A stretch of 64,000 nt of DNA from Aralia elata (Eukaryota > Streptophyta > Magnoliopsida > Apiales > Araliaceae): the NCBI GenBank assembly GCA_034770075.1, contig CM068388.1:18595206-18659205 (forward strand), read 5' to 3'. Under the pieces are notes generated by a model. The model was not told the DNA's origin. It saw only the letters and a list, made by a program, of their open reading frames with translations, and made no database searches. Each line of letters starts with the position of its first letter. Positions within the stretch are counted from its first letter, which is position 1. Of this stretch, positions 45,401 through 56,500 are shown piece by piece. The translations under genes were made by a program, and so were the position numbers.

Positions 45401-47860
45401 AAATTATAACTTTTTTTTTTTGGGGTGTTTAAATAACTATATTTTATTATGACCTGCGTACAATCAGACGGTCCAAATTGCAACGTCTATTTCAAGTGAA
45501 TAGTCTGAGATCAATATATTTTCAATAAATAGAATGGACCTTGGAGTAAAAAGATTGTTATTTATAATTACAACCAAACTTAATGGAAAGAACCGAACAT
45601 AAATACTATAACCAAACCCAACAAAGAAATAATAGTGGAAAGACTCAAAACCTAAAATATTCTATCTAACCAAATAGTTGAATTATTATAATACTATCTC
45701 CGTATTTTTATATTATAAGATTTTAATATTAAATTTTTAAAAGTTAATTTCAAAATTTAAAATTTAAATATGATTTTTAGTTTATGTCAATACAATTATG
45801 AATATCCTACATCTACCTAAAAAAATACTAAAAGTTATAAGATTTATTATATTTTCAAACTTAAATGGAAATCATGTCAAATTTTAAATCGTAAAACTGT
45901 GTTAAATTAATGTTTAAAAAATCAATATTTATCTTAATAATTTAGAATTATCGAAATACTTAGTATAATAATTAACAATTAAATTACTCTTATAAAGTAC
46001 TCAGGTGGAATAATCGAAATTCAACAAAAGAAATACGGGCCCTTTGAAAATTAAATTTCAATGAATCCACCGGATCAATTTATCATTAAATACTGTCTTA
46101 GCTATACTACTGACTAAATTACTCTTATTCAGATAACAGCCAAACTCCGACAGTGATTGAGATGAGGTGAGGGCAGCAACAAAGCCCCAAATCCCACCGG
46201 AATTACCACTGTACTCACTTTAACTAGGAGACAGAAGCTAGGTGCCCTGAAACGACGTCGTCCGGCCTCCAGCTTCTTCACCCACGGTGAAGTGTATACT
46301 CAAATTCAATCCTGTCTATAGATTAACAAGGCCCTAGTTGTGGCTCTCTGACAATAAAAATAAATAAATTTTAGAATAATGTCAAAAGTTCAAAAAATGA
46401 TATGGACCATCTTAATCCTTCTGGTGTCTTTGTGGCTGATAATTTGAGCTAAGTATAAGGCTCTGCATTGTTTATTTCAAAAAGCAGCTCTCATAGCAAT
46501 ATATGTGGTTTTCTTTATCTATTACTACATTTCAAGTTTTTGGAAGTGCTGTGAATATTCTGTTGAATGGGGCAGTGTGCTGTATAATGCATAAATAGGA
46601 TTTATCGTCGTCGAGTTCGAGGTTAAATTCCCGGAGTTTTTCGGATTTTTGAATTCTGGTGGAGTTAAGATGGCAAGTGTTGGACACAAGTGGATAATGA
46701 GCTAAAGCAAGGGCAATGAGAGCAGGGCATGCATTGTTACTGGTCAAGAATTTGGGCAGGGGAAAGCCTGATGGTTCTACGATGGTTTTGGGGGTGCCCG
46801 CCAGGTTTTTTTCCCTTAAATTCTTGGTCTTCAATCCATTTCTTGCTTATTGGAATGTGTTGCGAAATATGTACTCCATTCTGTTTCGGATTAAATTTAG
46901 AGATACATTTCAAAAATTTTGGAGTTTCGATTGGTGAAATCCTGAAATTTTCATATCAATAGGAAATTCATTTAATTTTAATTAGTTAACTTATTATAAA
47001 AATTGTAAATTAACTATTTAGTACTACACATTTATTCATATTTAGTTGTTTTCAAAATTTAAATGAAATCATTCTAATTTTGAATTTTAAAATTTTCAAA
47101 TTGACTTTAAAAAAGTCAAAATAATATCTCTAATTTGGAAGGAGGGAGTAAAATTTGGAGGAACCTCCTTTAATTTCGAAGGATGGGAGTAAATTTGGAA
47201 AACCAATTCTTCTTGTATTTTGTGATTGTTTGAAACCTAAAATTACCCGGGGGGGGGGGGGGGGGAAGAGGGAATACAAAGGAATAAAAAAAAAGAAAGC
47301 TAAAATTCACATGCTTTTTTTTTGTTGGTTGTTGTTAATTATGAATCCACTTGCCTCCATGGAGTTCCCATTGTTACGGCGTAGGAGATTTGGGTCAATA
47401 TTGATGACTCGGTTCAGTGTTTGGATTTTTGGAGGTGAACCCAAATAATAACATCACAAAGGGCATTGTCCTAGATTGGTGATTCTTTCACAATGGAATA
47501 TATGATTGGGTTTAATTAATGAGTTCCTAATTCCCTTATATTACTAGTTTTCCTGACAACATGGATCATGAAAACTTGATGAAGGAAAGAGAAAAAGATA
47601 AACTTCAAAGATTGAAATCGATAATTGACCATATGTTCTAAACCAGGTAGAATAAGTATAACTAAAAGTCCTTTTTTCTTGCGACATGTTAATTAAAAGG
47701 CCAGTGTGACTCAAATTGTTTTGACCATAACAAAGGCAAAGAGAATAATGACCAAGAGGATAGAAAAGAAGCTGAACATGTATCAAAGATTGTTGGTTCC
47801 CACTATTTTCCCTTGCTAACTCCAAAATAGAGTTGTAACAGTTTAACGACGGATTGCCCC
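45401..47860. other. AT-rich stretch with MITE scraps, no identified gene
   Basis: ACTATCTCCGTATTTTTATA at about 45702 and GGAAGGAGGGAGTAAAAT at about 47138 look like degenerate Stowaway-type ends. A G19-class homopolymer starts at about 47250. A moderately GC-rich segment at 46140-46830 has codable frames on both strands (plus-strand GHALLLVKNLGRGKPDG at about 46722), but I recognise no family, so no gene is called. Confidence 0.4.
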
Positions 47861-47864
47861 GCAG

Positions 47865-48145
47865 AGCCCCGGCTACGACTCGAACTTGGCTCAAGCTCAT
47901 TATATTAGTGCCAAAATTTTAACAAGTTCCTTTGTCCATTTAGTTAAATGAGCCGAGTTCAGCAACTCGAACTTAAAGGCAGCTTCGGCTCGGCTCGGTT
48001 TAAGCCCAACTCGAGCTCGAGCTGGAAGCTCTACTCATTTACTCAATGAGTCGAGTTCGTACACACCAAATCTCAGATGCAGTTTAAATGCCTTGTTCGA
48101 CGTTGGTTTGTTTAACTTTTTAAACGAGTTCGAATTCGACGAGTC
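47865..48145. repeat. AGCTCGAG-rich dispersed repeat, partial
   Basis: Alternating GAGCTCGAGCT, CTCGGCTCGG and GAGTCGAGTTCG words. The same style of repeat fills 58684-59060, so both belong to a common plant non-autonomous repeat family rich in CGAGC/GCTCG. Confidence 0.5.
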
Positions 48146-48429
48146 AAAGTCCATTCCTCAAATTGGATTCCTTTAAAAGCCTTTTTTAATCCCAACCAGT
48201 AAAACAAAAACCTTAATCAACTAACTTGATAAACAGACACTTAGATTTTTCCAGTTCCGAAATTTCAACAGGTTTCCAGGATATATTTTAGGCTTTTTAG
48301 CTAGCAATCACGCAAAAAAAAAAAATTGGAAGATAAATATGGGGTTTTTTTAAGTAATATTTTTAACGTAAGATTGATGGCAGGTGCCCCAGAGACTTTA
48401 CACTTGGGATGAATTAAAACTGAAATGGA

Positions 48430-49625
48430 ATAATAGAGGACTTCTTCTCTTCTCTCACCAGTGGATAAGACACTTGGAGCTATAGATAGAAAACTTGCAG
48501 CTTGCTGCTCTTATAGGAGGCCATTTCGGCATGGGAATGTGTTTGACTTTAGCCCCACACAAGGTCTTAATATTTCTCCTTTGGGATGTTGTTGTTTTTA
48601 TGGACACAATGGATACGGTAAATATCTCTCTAAAAACAATGCTTCACCTTAATGATTTTTATCTGAACACAGGTTTTACTATTGATTTGAATAGTCTGAA
48701 TTGCGAAATTTGATACTCATAAATTGGCACTTATGCTTAATTACGTTCATTTGACTGCTTTTTTTTCAAATTTCGAGTTATGTTGCGAGTCATGTGTATT
48801 TACCATTTATTAGTTTTTTAAGGGCTCTCAAACAGGTTTTTTTCATTATTAAGTGTACCTCTTTACTTTTTTTTGAATAGCCCGACTTTGACGGATTTTA
48901 ATAACTTGCACATTAAACCAAATTTCTGTTATTTTTTATATGGTCTGATCAAAGTGGTATTTCTTAGGTTTCTTTTAATGGAGGAATCGGCGGCTGGGTT
49001 CTTGATACCATTGCCACAATTTACGCCCAAAAGTACCATAATAGGGCAATCCAAGTAAGATTTAATTTCTCCTTACTTGAGTTGTTCCCAATCATGGCAT
49101 CCATGTAAATTCCCAATTTCAGCACAATTTTAAGGTGGAACTCTATTTTTGAATAGGTAAATGCTAGCGTTTGTCAATTTTTTTGTCTCAAATAGTATGT
49201 CTCAAATTATGTGGTATTTTTACATTAGTTTAGTACATCTCTTGTGATTGAGCAATTTAATTAAAAAAATATATTATGTCTTCTTCGATGTTCTATTCAA
49301 TTTTAGACAAAAAAATTTGAGACCTCTCAATTACCCATTTCTGAATCTGCATACACAAACACGCACATTGGTACTGTATACTTGTTCTAACAAGTAATAA
49401 ACATGTATGTCTCATTACATCTTGAAGAAAATTTAATGGTCTCATTTGATTGTCAATATGATCTAGCATGAAGCTTGGCCATTTCTTGATTGCCTACCTG
49501 ATGGGAATTCTTTCCAAAGGATATACACTGTCAAGTTTGGAAGCTTTCTAAAGGGAAGGGTCGCTCAATGTTCAAGCAGGGGGACTGCTTTTGTCGATTT
49601 TGAGTTTCTTGAGAAAGTATGTTCT
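48430..49625 (+). pseudogene. Unidentified exon-like segments
   Basis: A segment at about 48979-49053 reads MEESAAGFLIPLPQFTPKST and is followed by GTAAGATT. A segment at about 49470-49617 reads AWPFLDCLPDGNSFQRIYTV and then KFGSFLKGRVAQ, ending at GTATGT. Donor-like borders and codon-like composition suggest exons of a plus-strand gene that might include the fragment at 50281-51959. I do not recognise these pieces. Confidence 0.3.
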
Positions 49626-50280
49626 CTTCTAGTAAATAATTGAAAATTTTTGTAACTCAAGTCGTTTCCTGACTCTTTGTTTTTGTTTTCTGTAATTTTT
49701 TATCCGATCCTTTTTTTTCCCCCTTCTCTAGTGACTTCCTGTGTATGGCTCTGCCCGTAGGCATTACGTTCAACTCTACATCAGCTAGTATAGATAGATG
49801 TTACAAAAGTTTTCAGTCTGAGTCATTTGTTGTATTGGTAATATACAGAGTGGTTAACGTTAGAACAAACCGATACCTAATAATGTAAACAAAAGTTATG
49901 TACGATATACATAGTTGTAACGCTTTCATATACAAATAATATGGCACAAAACCAATTGATGACTGCAACATTGCCCTTCTTCAAGCTAATAGCATTAGAC
50001 GCTTTCATCTTTTAACTGATTTATATATAGTATAACAAAAAAGTAGTAGTAGTTATTTTTGGCTTCTCTTATTTAACATGGACTCTTCTCATTACATACA
50101 GGTTTAATAAAGGAAAAAGTTATCAGGCGTAACGGTATGTCTCCTTGTTATACTTCCACTTTTTGTCGTATAAGTTTCCTGCTATAGTAGTAAATAATTT
50201 GTTTTTCAGAGGAGCTTGACTACAAAATTAGAAATCTATCGACGACATTGCGTTTTTTTTTATAAATAGATGTTGAACAG

Positions 50281-51959
50281 GCTCTCTTGTATAGCACTAG
50301 CAGGTGTGGCAACTGAGTTATGTTATATATGGTTTCCGCTTGATGAAGGAGGCCTTACTGATACTTTACCAGGTATACATTATTGTGGAAACCAGACGGT
50401 TCTAAAATTGGGCTGTCTATTTGAGTCTATAGAAACAAGTTTTTAGTGATATAGTAAGAGCGTTGCGTCTCAAATGACCTTTGTTATATAAGTAATTATA
50501 CAATTTGCAACTCTTTGTTATACAATGCAACATATTTTTAGTAGACTGCTGAAATGTACTGCCTATTTTAAAAATTGTCTGGAATCAAGATACATTTCGT
50601 CATGCTTCATAAAGTCTTCTATTGCATTTTTTAAATCAATTAAACACTGAAAAACTTGAGCATATTAGAACCTCCTTGTGCTTCCAAAAAAAGTGAGCTC
50701 TGATTTTCCTCAAGGGCCAAAAATCATGATCTTCGTATTACGGCTGTAGTATTGAACAGACTAACCTTAATAAGAGATTGTAACAATATTTCAAAGATGT
50801 CAAAGATGCACGGAATTAATTATCAGTGCATATTAATTATTCGGTATATATCAGAGGAGAATACCAGGAGCATATCGAGAATATATAATTTTTATGTACC
50901 TTGTTTGGAATCTTTAAAATTTTGATTATCGCTTGCAGAATTTATTTCTTCGGTGGTAATGAACAAGATACTACTCCCTAATTCCCTAGGGCTACGTTTG
51001 GATTAAAGGAATGAAATTGGTTGAAGGAAAAAGAATAGAGAATGGAATGGAGAGAAGGATGATTCATTTCTATTTCCAAGTGGAATGAGTCATTCCATAT
51101 CCTCCCCCAAGAAGTAAAATTCATAAATTTGCACCATGAATGAGAATGGTTCATTCTATTTCAATGGGAACAATCAAATGCAATTATTTCCATTATTTTA
51201 GTATTAAGTTCATTCTATTCACATCTTCATTCCTGCAAATATGGAGATCCAAACGTAAATACAATTTATTAATCCAAATGCAGCACTGTTTACTTGGCGA
51301 TAAACCCTTAACCATATTGAAATTCTTTTACTTGTAGAACAAAAGAGATGATATAGTTTCTTACTTATATTATTCCTAATCAGTATCCTATTGGGCATAG
51401 TCTTTACAAGCCCAAAAGATAATTATATAACTCGCACTAGCCGGCCATATTATATACTTGCTTAAAGTTCATTTGTCACACTTACTAAGACCAATCAAGT
51501 AGTCTAGTTCTAATATATACAATTAATATTTTCCCAAAAATATTATTCCAAGAGAGTCTTCGGATATATGCTTTAATTTTCATAAAATGTGTCTTTAAAT
51601 AGATTTTATGTTACATCAACTGAAACAACATTTTTCCTTCCTCAAGATAACTATTGGCGTTCTCACACTTGATGATCTCCCAATGTGGTTGTACAGTTTT
51701 ACTATATGTTCCAACTAGTCACATTGCTAATAGAACCACTTTTGTTCATGTAACAGCTGGATTTATTACTTAATAGCTTGGGTTTCACACAGAAGAAAGC
51801 AAATTCTCAAGTTCAGATGGGCTGTTCTAAATACAGTCCTACTTTTACGTCGTCATCAAGAAGCACGAACAAAGCTTGCTGAAGGCCATGTCGAATGGAA
51901 GATCTGTGGGCTTTTGCATCGACATAGTAGAGAAAACCATAGATGATGAGGATTTGTAG
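50281..51959 (+). pseudogene. 3' end of a conserved plant (plastid-type 'stress regulated') protein gene, decayed
   Basis: The exon at 50281-50372 reads LSCIALAGVATE and then DEGGLTD (acceptor AACAG, donor GTATAC). The last exon, 51757-51959, reads LDLLLNSLGFTQKKANSQV, then in other registers RWAVLNTVLLLRRHQEARTK and NGRSVGFCIDIVEKTIDDED before TAG at 51957-51959. I recall a plant family with 'IALAGVATEYLLYG.AEGGL' and 'LGFTQKKADSQVRWAVLNTVLLLRRHE', of unknown biochemical function and annotated as stress-regulated. Two one-base insertions break the last exon, near 51814 and 51885, and the first exon is also irregular. An MITE lies in the intron. The assembly gap starts 20 bases after the stop. 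Confidence 0.65.
50990..51256. mobile_element. MITE with GCTACGTTTGGAT termini
   Basis: The left end is GCTACGTTTGGATTAAAGGA and the right end is its inverse (GATCCAAACGT). The interior repeats TTCATTC / GAATGA words. Related copies lie at 59701-59883 and 61496-61789. The superfamily is not certain. Confidence 0.6.
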
Positions 51960-51979
51960 TTTCAAGGTTCAACTTTAAG

Positions 51980-52079
51980 NNNNNNNNNNNNNNNNNNNNN
52001 NNNNNNNNNNNNNNNNNNNNNNNNNNNNNNNNNNNNNNNNNNNNNNNNNNNNNNNNNNNNNNNNNNNNNNNNNNNNNNN
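51980..52079. other. Assembly gap of exactly 100 N
   Basis: A run of 100 unknown bases, the conventional placeholder for a scaffold gap of unknown size. The order of the fragments left and right of it is not guaranteed. Confidence 0.99.
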
Positions 52080-52129
52080 AATTTGAATGGAAATTGGGCC
52101 TCATTTGTTTCTAATAATCGTAGTAGAGC

Positions 52130-53056
52130 AAATGGTATGGATTTAAAGTTCATTGAGCCTACTGTTATAAATGGTGTTCGTGTGGTAAAATATGAAATGG
52201 ATGATATAGAAACTGAGATGCTTGGATAAGTTTTGGGAAACCCCCTTTCAAAGTAGTTGAGGAGTTTGTTAGGAAAAATTGGAAGCATTATGGGCACATT
52301 GATGTTTTTCTTCTGAATTCTGGGGTTTTTATTTTCAAGTTTGGGGATACAGATATGAAGGAGAGGCTCTTGGAGCAGGGGCCTTGGACTTTTGAAAACA
52401 AACCTCTTGCTTTAAAGCCTTGGTCTCCTTCGGTTAGTTTGGAGTAAGAGGGAGTTACCACTATACATATTTGGATTCGTTTAACAGGTTTGAAGTTACA
52501 TTTATGGTCTTCTCATATGATTAGTAAATTGGTGAGCTACTTGGGAATACCTTTGTTTACGGATAAGTTGACTGCAAGGCAGGAAAGATTGGCTTATGCT
52601 AGGATTTGTGTGGAAATTGAAGCTGGAAGGAGCTTCTAAATAGTATAATAATTCTAAATGAGAAAAATGTTTTGGAAACACAAACTGTTGAATATGAATG
52701 GATTTCCCCTCAATGCAATGTTTGCAAGGTGTTTGGACACAAACCAAGTAAATGCCCTAAGAAACCTATGACTAAACAAGAGTGGATAGTTGTGAAGAAT
52801 AAAAAAGAAGGTCCTGAAGGTGGAGTTGGTGAAACTTCAAATTCTTATGTGCAAAATGTAAATGCAAATCCTTATATGGAAAATCTTGTTTGTAATGAGG
52901 TTGATAAAATGGATGAGGGACAGATTATCAGTGGAAGTGATTGTTTAAATAAGACTGGTATGATGTTGCAAGATGAAGCAATAGAATTTTCACAAGAGGA
53001 TGTGGGAATTGTTTTAGTGGGCAAAGGCAAAGCTATACAGTTAAATAACTCTTTTT
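52130..53056 (+). pseudogene. LINE ORF1-like protein: DUF4283 and CCHC zinc knuckle
   Basis: The frame from about 52130 reads PPFKVVEEFVRKNWKHYG, FGDTDMKERLLEQGPWTFEN and ARQERLAYARICVEIEAG, which is the DUF4283 pattern of plant LINE ORF1 proteins. It then shifts to an open frame at 52672-53056 with the zinc knuckle CNVCKVFGHKPSKC. Stops at about 52226, 52445 and 52637 and a frame change interrupt it. DUF4283 proteins are thought to bind RNA or DNA for the LINE complex. The low-complexity C-terminal part has no domain. Confidence 0.8.
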
Positions 53057-53300
53057 GAAAGTCTTGTTTTGGAGGAAGGGGATTCTCATAACTCAATGGC
53101 ACTTTCGTTAGAGAATTTAACCAAATCTGCAAGAAAAAGACTCAAAAGGGAACAAAAAAGATTGGCTACTGCACAAACTGGGATTTCGGATGCTCTCTTG
53201 ATGTTACAAGGTAATGGGGGTAGGAATTTAAGACCTAAAGGAGTGGGGATTGCTGCTGATAGTGGGGGTAATAATCTTTTACCTCATTCTCAATGATTAA

Positions 53301-53543
53301 ATGTATGCTTGGAATATTAGGGGTTTTAATAAATCCCATAAACATAGAGATGTTATTGATTTTATAGCTGTAAATAGAGTTTCTTTATTATGTTTGGTAG
53401 AAACAAAAGTCTCTCAAGTAAAAGTTGGAAAAATTATGAGGAAATTTGGTGTGGGTTGGGAATATGTTCATAATGCTCCTGTAAATGAAAGGCAGTGTTT
53501 CTTTCTTTTGCTGGAAGATTGTGCTCCCGAAGGCAGTGTTTAG
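53301..53543 (+). pseudogene. LINE endonuclease N-terminus, truncated
   Basis: Begins MYAWNIRGFNKSHKHRDVID and has CLVETKV, the start and the catalytic Glu motif (ETK) of the APE-type endonuclease in plant LINEs. After about 65 codons the similarity stops and late reverse-transcriptase sequence begins. The missing segment would be most of the endonuclease and the RT fingers-palm region. Confidence 0.8.
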
Positions 53544-54588
53544 ATCAATAAATTCTTTATTGAGGACATTTTTATAGTCTGGTCCTGAGTTATAAAGAAC
53601 CACTGCTAAGGTTAGTTGGGAGGATGTTTGTCAACCAATGGCCGAAGGTGGCCTGGGGATTAAAAATGTTATTATTTGGAATGAAGCTGTTATGATGAAA
53701 CATCTATGGAATGTAGCTGGTAAGAAAGATTCATTATGGGTCAAGTGGTGCCATTCCCATATATTAAAGGGTCAGTGTTTGTGGACTTGCAAAACTCCTA
53801 CTAATGCTTCTTGGACGTGGTTAGAAGTAATGAAGTCGAGGGGCAAAGCTCAGAAACTAATAAAGTATGTCATTGGTAATGGACGTGATTCTTTTCTGTG
53901 GCATGATAATTGGCATCCTTATGGTCCTCTTTTGTTAAGATATGGTACAAGAATATTGAGATATACTAGCCTGACTGAATCATCAAAAGTGAAAGATGTG
54001 ATCTTTGGTGGAAATTGGGTATGGCCTGAAGCAGCTATCACTGATCTACAAGTAATTTTAGATGAAGCTAGGAGGGTGTTTGTTTCCATGAATACCACAA
54101 ATCGTGTTAAATGGATACCAAATGGAAATGGGGATTATTCTATTAAATCTACTTGGGAAACTATTAGGGAGAAAAAACCTACAGTGGAGTGGCATAAAAT
54201 TGTTTGGTTCAAGCAACACATTCCTAAGCATGCATTTATCTTCTGGTTAGCTTTCAGAGGTAGACTTACCACAAAGGACAAGTTGGTGAAATGGGAAGTC
54301 TTGGAGCATAATAGGTGTGCTTTATGTCAAGATGGTGAAGAGGATTTAAATCACTTATTTCTTAGTTGTCTTCAATCAAGACAACTTAGGGAGTCAATTA
54401 AAAGAAGATGCAGTCTTACCGAATGTCCAAACAGTTGGGATCAAATTTGTGCTTGGCTTCCTCAGAATGTTAAAGGAACTTCATTTCAAAGTTGGATTAG
54501 ATTACTAGCTATCCAGGGCAGTATCTACCACATTTGTCAAAATAGAAATAAAGCTGACCATGGCGAAAGGTTGAATTCTGCTATGTAG
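53500..54588 (+). pseudogene. LINE reverse transcriptase C-terminus with zf-RVT domain
   Basis: Late RT-linker sequence (LPKAVFRSIN, then SGPEL, AKVSWEDVCQPMAEGGLGIK) leads into a 316-codon open stretch from 53638 to 54588. It holds KDSLWVKWCHSHILKG, GRDSFLWHDNWHPYGPLL and the zinc-binding zf-RVT region (WFKQHIPKHAFIFWLAF, then CALCQDGEEDLNHLFLSC). This domain closes plant LINE ORF2. There is no YxDD motif, so the piece cannot act as a polymerase. Stops occur at about 53574 and 53591. Confidence 0.85.
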
Positions 54589-54888
54589 GATGGTTGATTG
54601 CATCCTGCAAGAGTATTAGAGATTAAAGTTCATCACATTAGAAAAAGAACCCAAATACTTTTGCCGGCAATTGGATTGCTAACCTTGGAATGGGGTATTA
54701 AGCAGGAAATTTTTTTTCGTTGAGTTTGACTTAGGGTATTTTCCTTTTGGTTTGTTTGTCCCTGTTTGGTTTTGTAGCTGAGGCTAGTTTTGTTGGAGGG
54801 TTATTCTCTGTTCCTTTTTGTTCAATTTTTTTGTTTTTTTTCCTAATACAAATTTACTTGTAGCTGACCCAAAAAAGAAAAAGAAAAA

Positions 54889-55275
54889 TTGAGTCATGAA
54901 TGTTCTGTTGGAAAGCTAATTATTTTGACCCAATGAACTTTCTTGAAGTTTTGTGCTTCCCTTTAAGCTTAAGCTTGATTTTAACCATTAGTGTTTTTTC
55001 AGCACTTCTAATCAAAATACCCTTTATAGTTGGTTAAAACTGTAAGTGTACTTCAGAAATGATGTATTAAACTTTCAACGCATTTGTGGGGTGGCGATTA
55101 ACTGACCATTATCCAGTTATTCATGTCGTCATTCACTCACACCCACACATCATCATAGTTTCATGCATGATGTATAATTGTGGTAATTACGAATTTAACA
55201 TTCTTTTTGTAGTGTATTTCCAAAATTGGTTAAATTTAAATAATCTCAATTTCTCAAAATTTACGAATTTTTTTT
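54889..55275. other. Non-coding stretch
   Basis: No gene recognised between the LINE tail and the G-rich duplication. Confidence 0.4.
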
Positions 55276-55277
55276 TG

Positions 55278-55446
55278 GTGTTGTGGTGGGGGGGGGGGGG
55301 AGGTGGGGGGGTGTGTGCTGGTGCTCGTATTGCATACTAATCCTGGCTCCCATTTCGGGTGTTGTGGGGGAGGAGGGGGGGGGGGGGGAGGGTCGGTGGG
55401 GGTTGTGTTGTTGCTCGTATTGCATACTAATCCGGGCTCCCATTTC
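55278..55446 (+). repeat. Tandem duplication with expanded poly-G tracts
   Basis: Two copies of a unit containing GTGTTGTGG, a long G run with few interruptions, GGTG and then GCTCGTATTGCATACTAATC(C) and GGCTCCCATTTC. The first G run is at about 55288-55311 and the second at about 55366-55400. The second copy is slightly longer in the G-rich part. Both can form G-quadruplexes in principle. Confidence 0.85.
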
Positions 55447-56500
55447 AATAGAATGAAAAAACTGTTTATGATACTAGCAAGAACATTTAGTGATGATCTC
55501 CCATATCATACTGTATTTGGTCACTACTATAAACATCAAGGTTTTTTATGTTTGTCTTCTGGAATTTCCAGACTTTTAAAGTGGGCAAGAGTATTTGAGG
55601 TGGCAGAGGTAAGGTCTACAGAGGGAAAGGCAAGTTCGGTAGCACTCAAAGCAGAGTTTAAGTGAATTGATCCTGAAGGGAAGCCTCAGAGAGCAAATAC
55701 TCGCGATTTGGGACTCCTGAAGGGAAGCCTCCAGAGAGCCAAATGGAAGGCTTTTTTGTGAAGATCTCGACTTTATGGATTGTGGTGGTTTGTCTATGAC
55801 TAATATCTATGATAAAGGGGTTTCTCCACAAATCTTCTGAGATGATAATCTTTCCTATGTTCCTCAATGGACGATCCATTTTCATCAAAATAAATCAAAA
55901 TTTAGGTTTAAGTTTAGGTTGTCCCATCAGATTCTTCCTTTATGGTTGGATTTAGTGCTGCTTGGTCTTGTATATCCTGAGTTCAAACACTTGTGGACGT
56001 AGCTTTATAGAGAGAGATTAGCTTTAAACTTCAAAAGTTACAAGCCTTTTAAAAATTTCATCTTCATGCATATACTATGATGTATGTGATTTAGTTTTGG
56101 TTTATGTTTTTTCCTTTAGCTGCCTGTAGTTTATGAATATTGTGTTATAGCAGGACCAAAAACTGAGAACCGAAACCCCGTTGCCTTAACAACACTGCCC
56201 ACGCACCCATTTAGATTTTTATTCAACAATTTATAAAATAGAATTCCATTTTTCACATAAGCTGAATGCAGCTCTTGTTTACTGGTCTTGTGGATCACAC
56301 GTCGGGCACTCCAAGGGTTGGAGAGACATCGTACAAGAGTTTAGGCTTTGTGGAGGTAGTTGCAGTTAAGAAAAATGTTGTTATTATTGAGTCTCAACTT
56401 CCCTTGCCTTCTTGTTCATTTCCCTTCACGTCCTAAAATGCTGTTGTAATATTATTTTCCTTTACTTCTTCATTTTCTTCTTCTCTTTTGATTTCTTTCG
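55447..56500. other. Unassigned stretch with a short local duplication
   Basis: CCTGAAGGGAAGCCTCAGAG at about 55672 recurs slightly changed at about 55717. The frame at 55448-55665 and one at about 55740-56000 look partly codon-like, but no family is recognised. Confidence 0.35.

Larger units (their letters stand above)
52080..54888 (+). mobile_element. Non-LTR retrotransposon (LINE), internally deleted
   Basis: Order: an ORF1-type region (DUF4283 plus zinc knuckle), the start of an APE-type endonuclease, an abrupt jump to the end of the reverse transcriptase ORF with a zf-RVT domain, and a 3' tail of GACCCAAAAAAGAAAAAGAA. Nearly all of the endonuclease and the RT core are missing. The 5' end is lost in or before the assembly gap. 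Target duplications were not found. Several stop codons confirm inactivity. Confidence 0.9.

Noticed and set aside
46531..46962. Overlapping frames of 73-100 codons on both strands
   Set aside because: Codable on both strands with no recognised family and no splice context, so not called as a gene.
55254..55448. Proline-rich and glycine-rich frames at 55.25-55.67 kb
   Set aside because: Products of poly-G tracts read in different registers.
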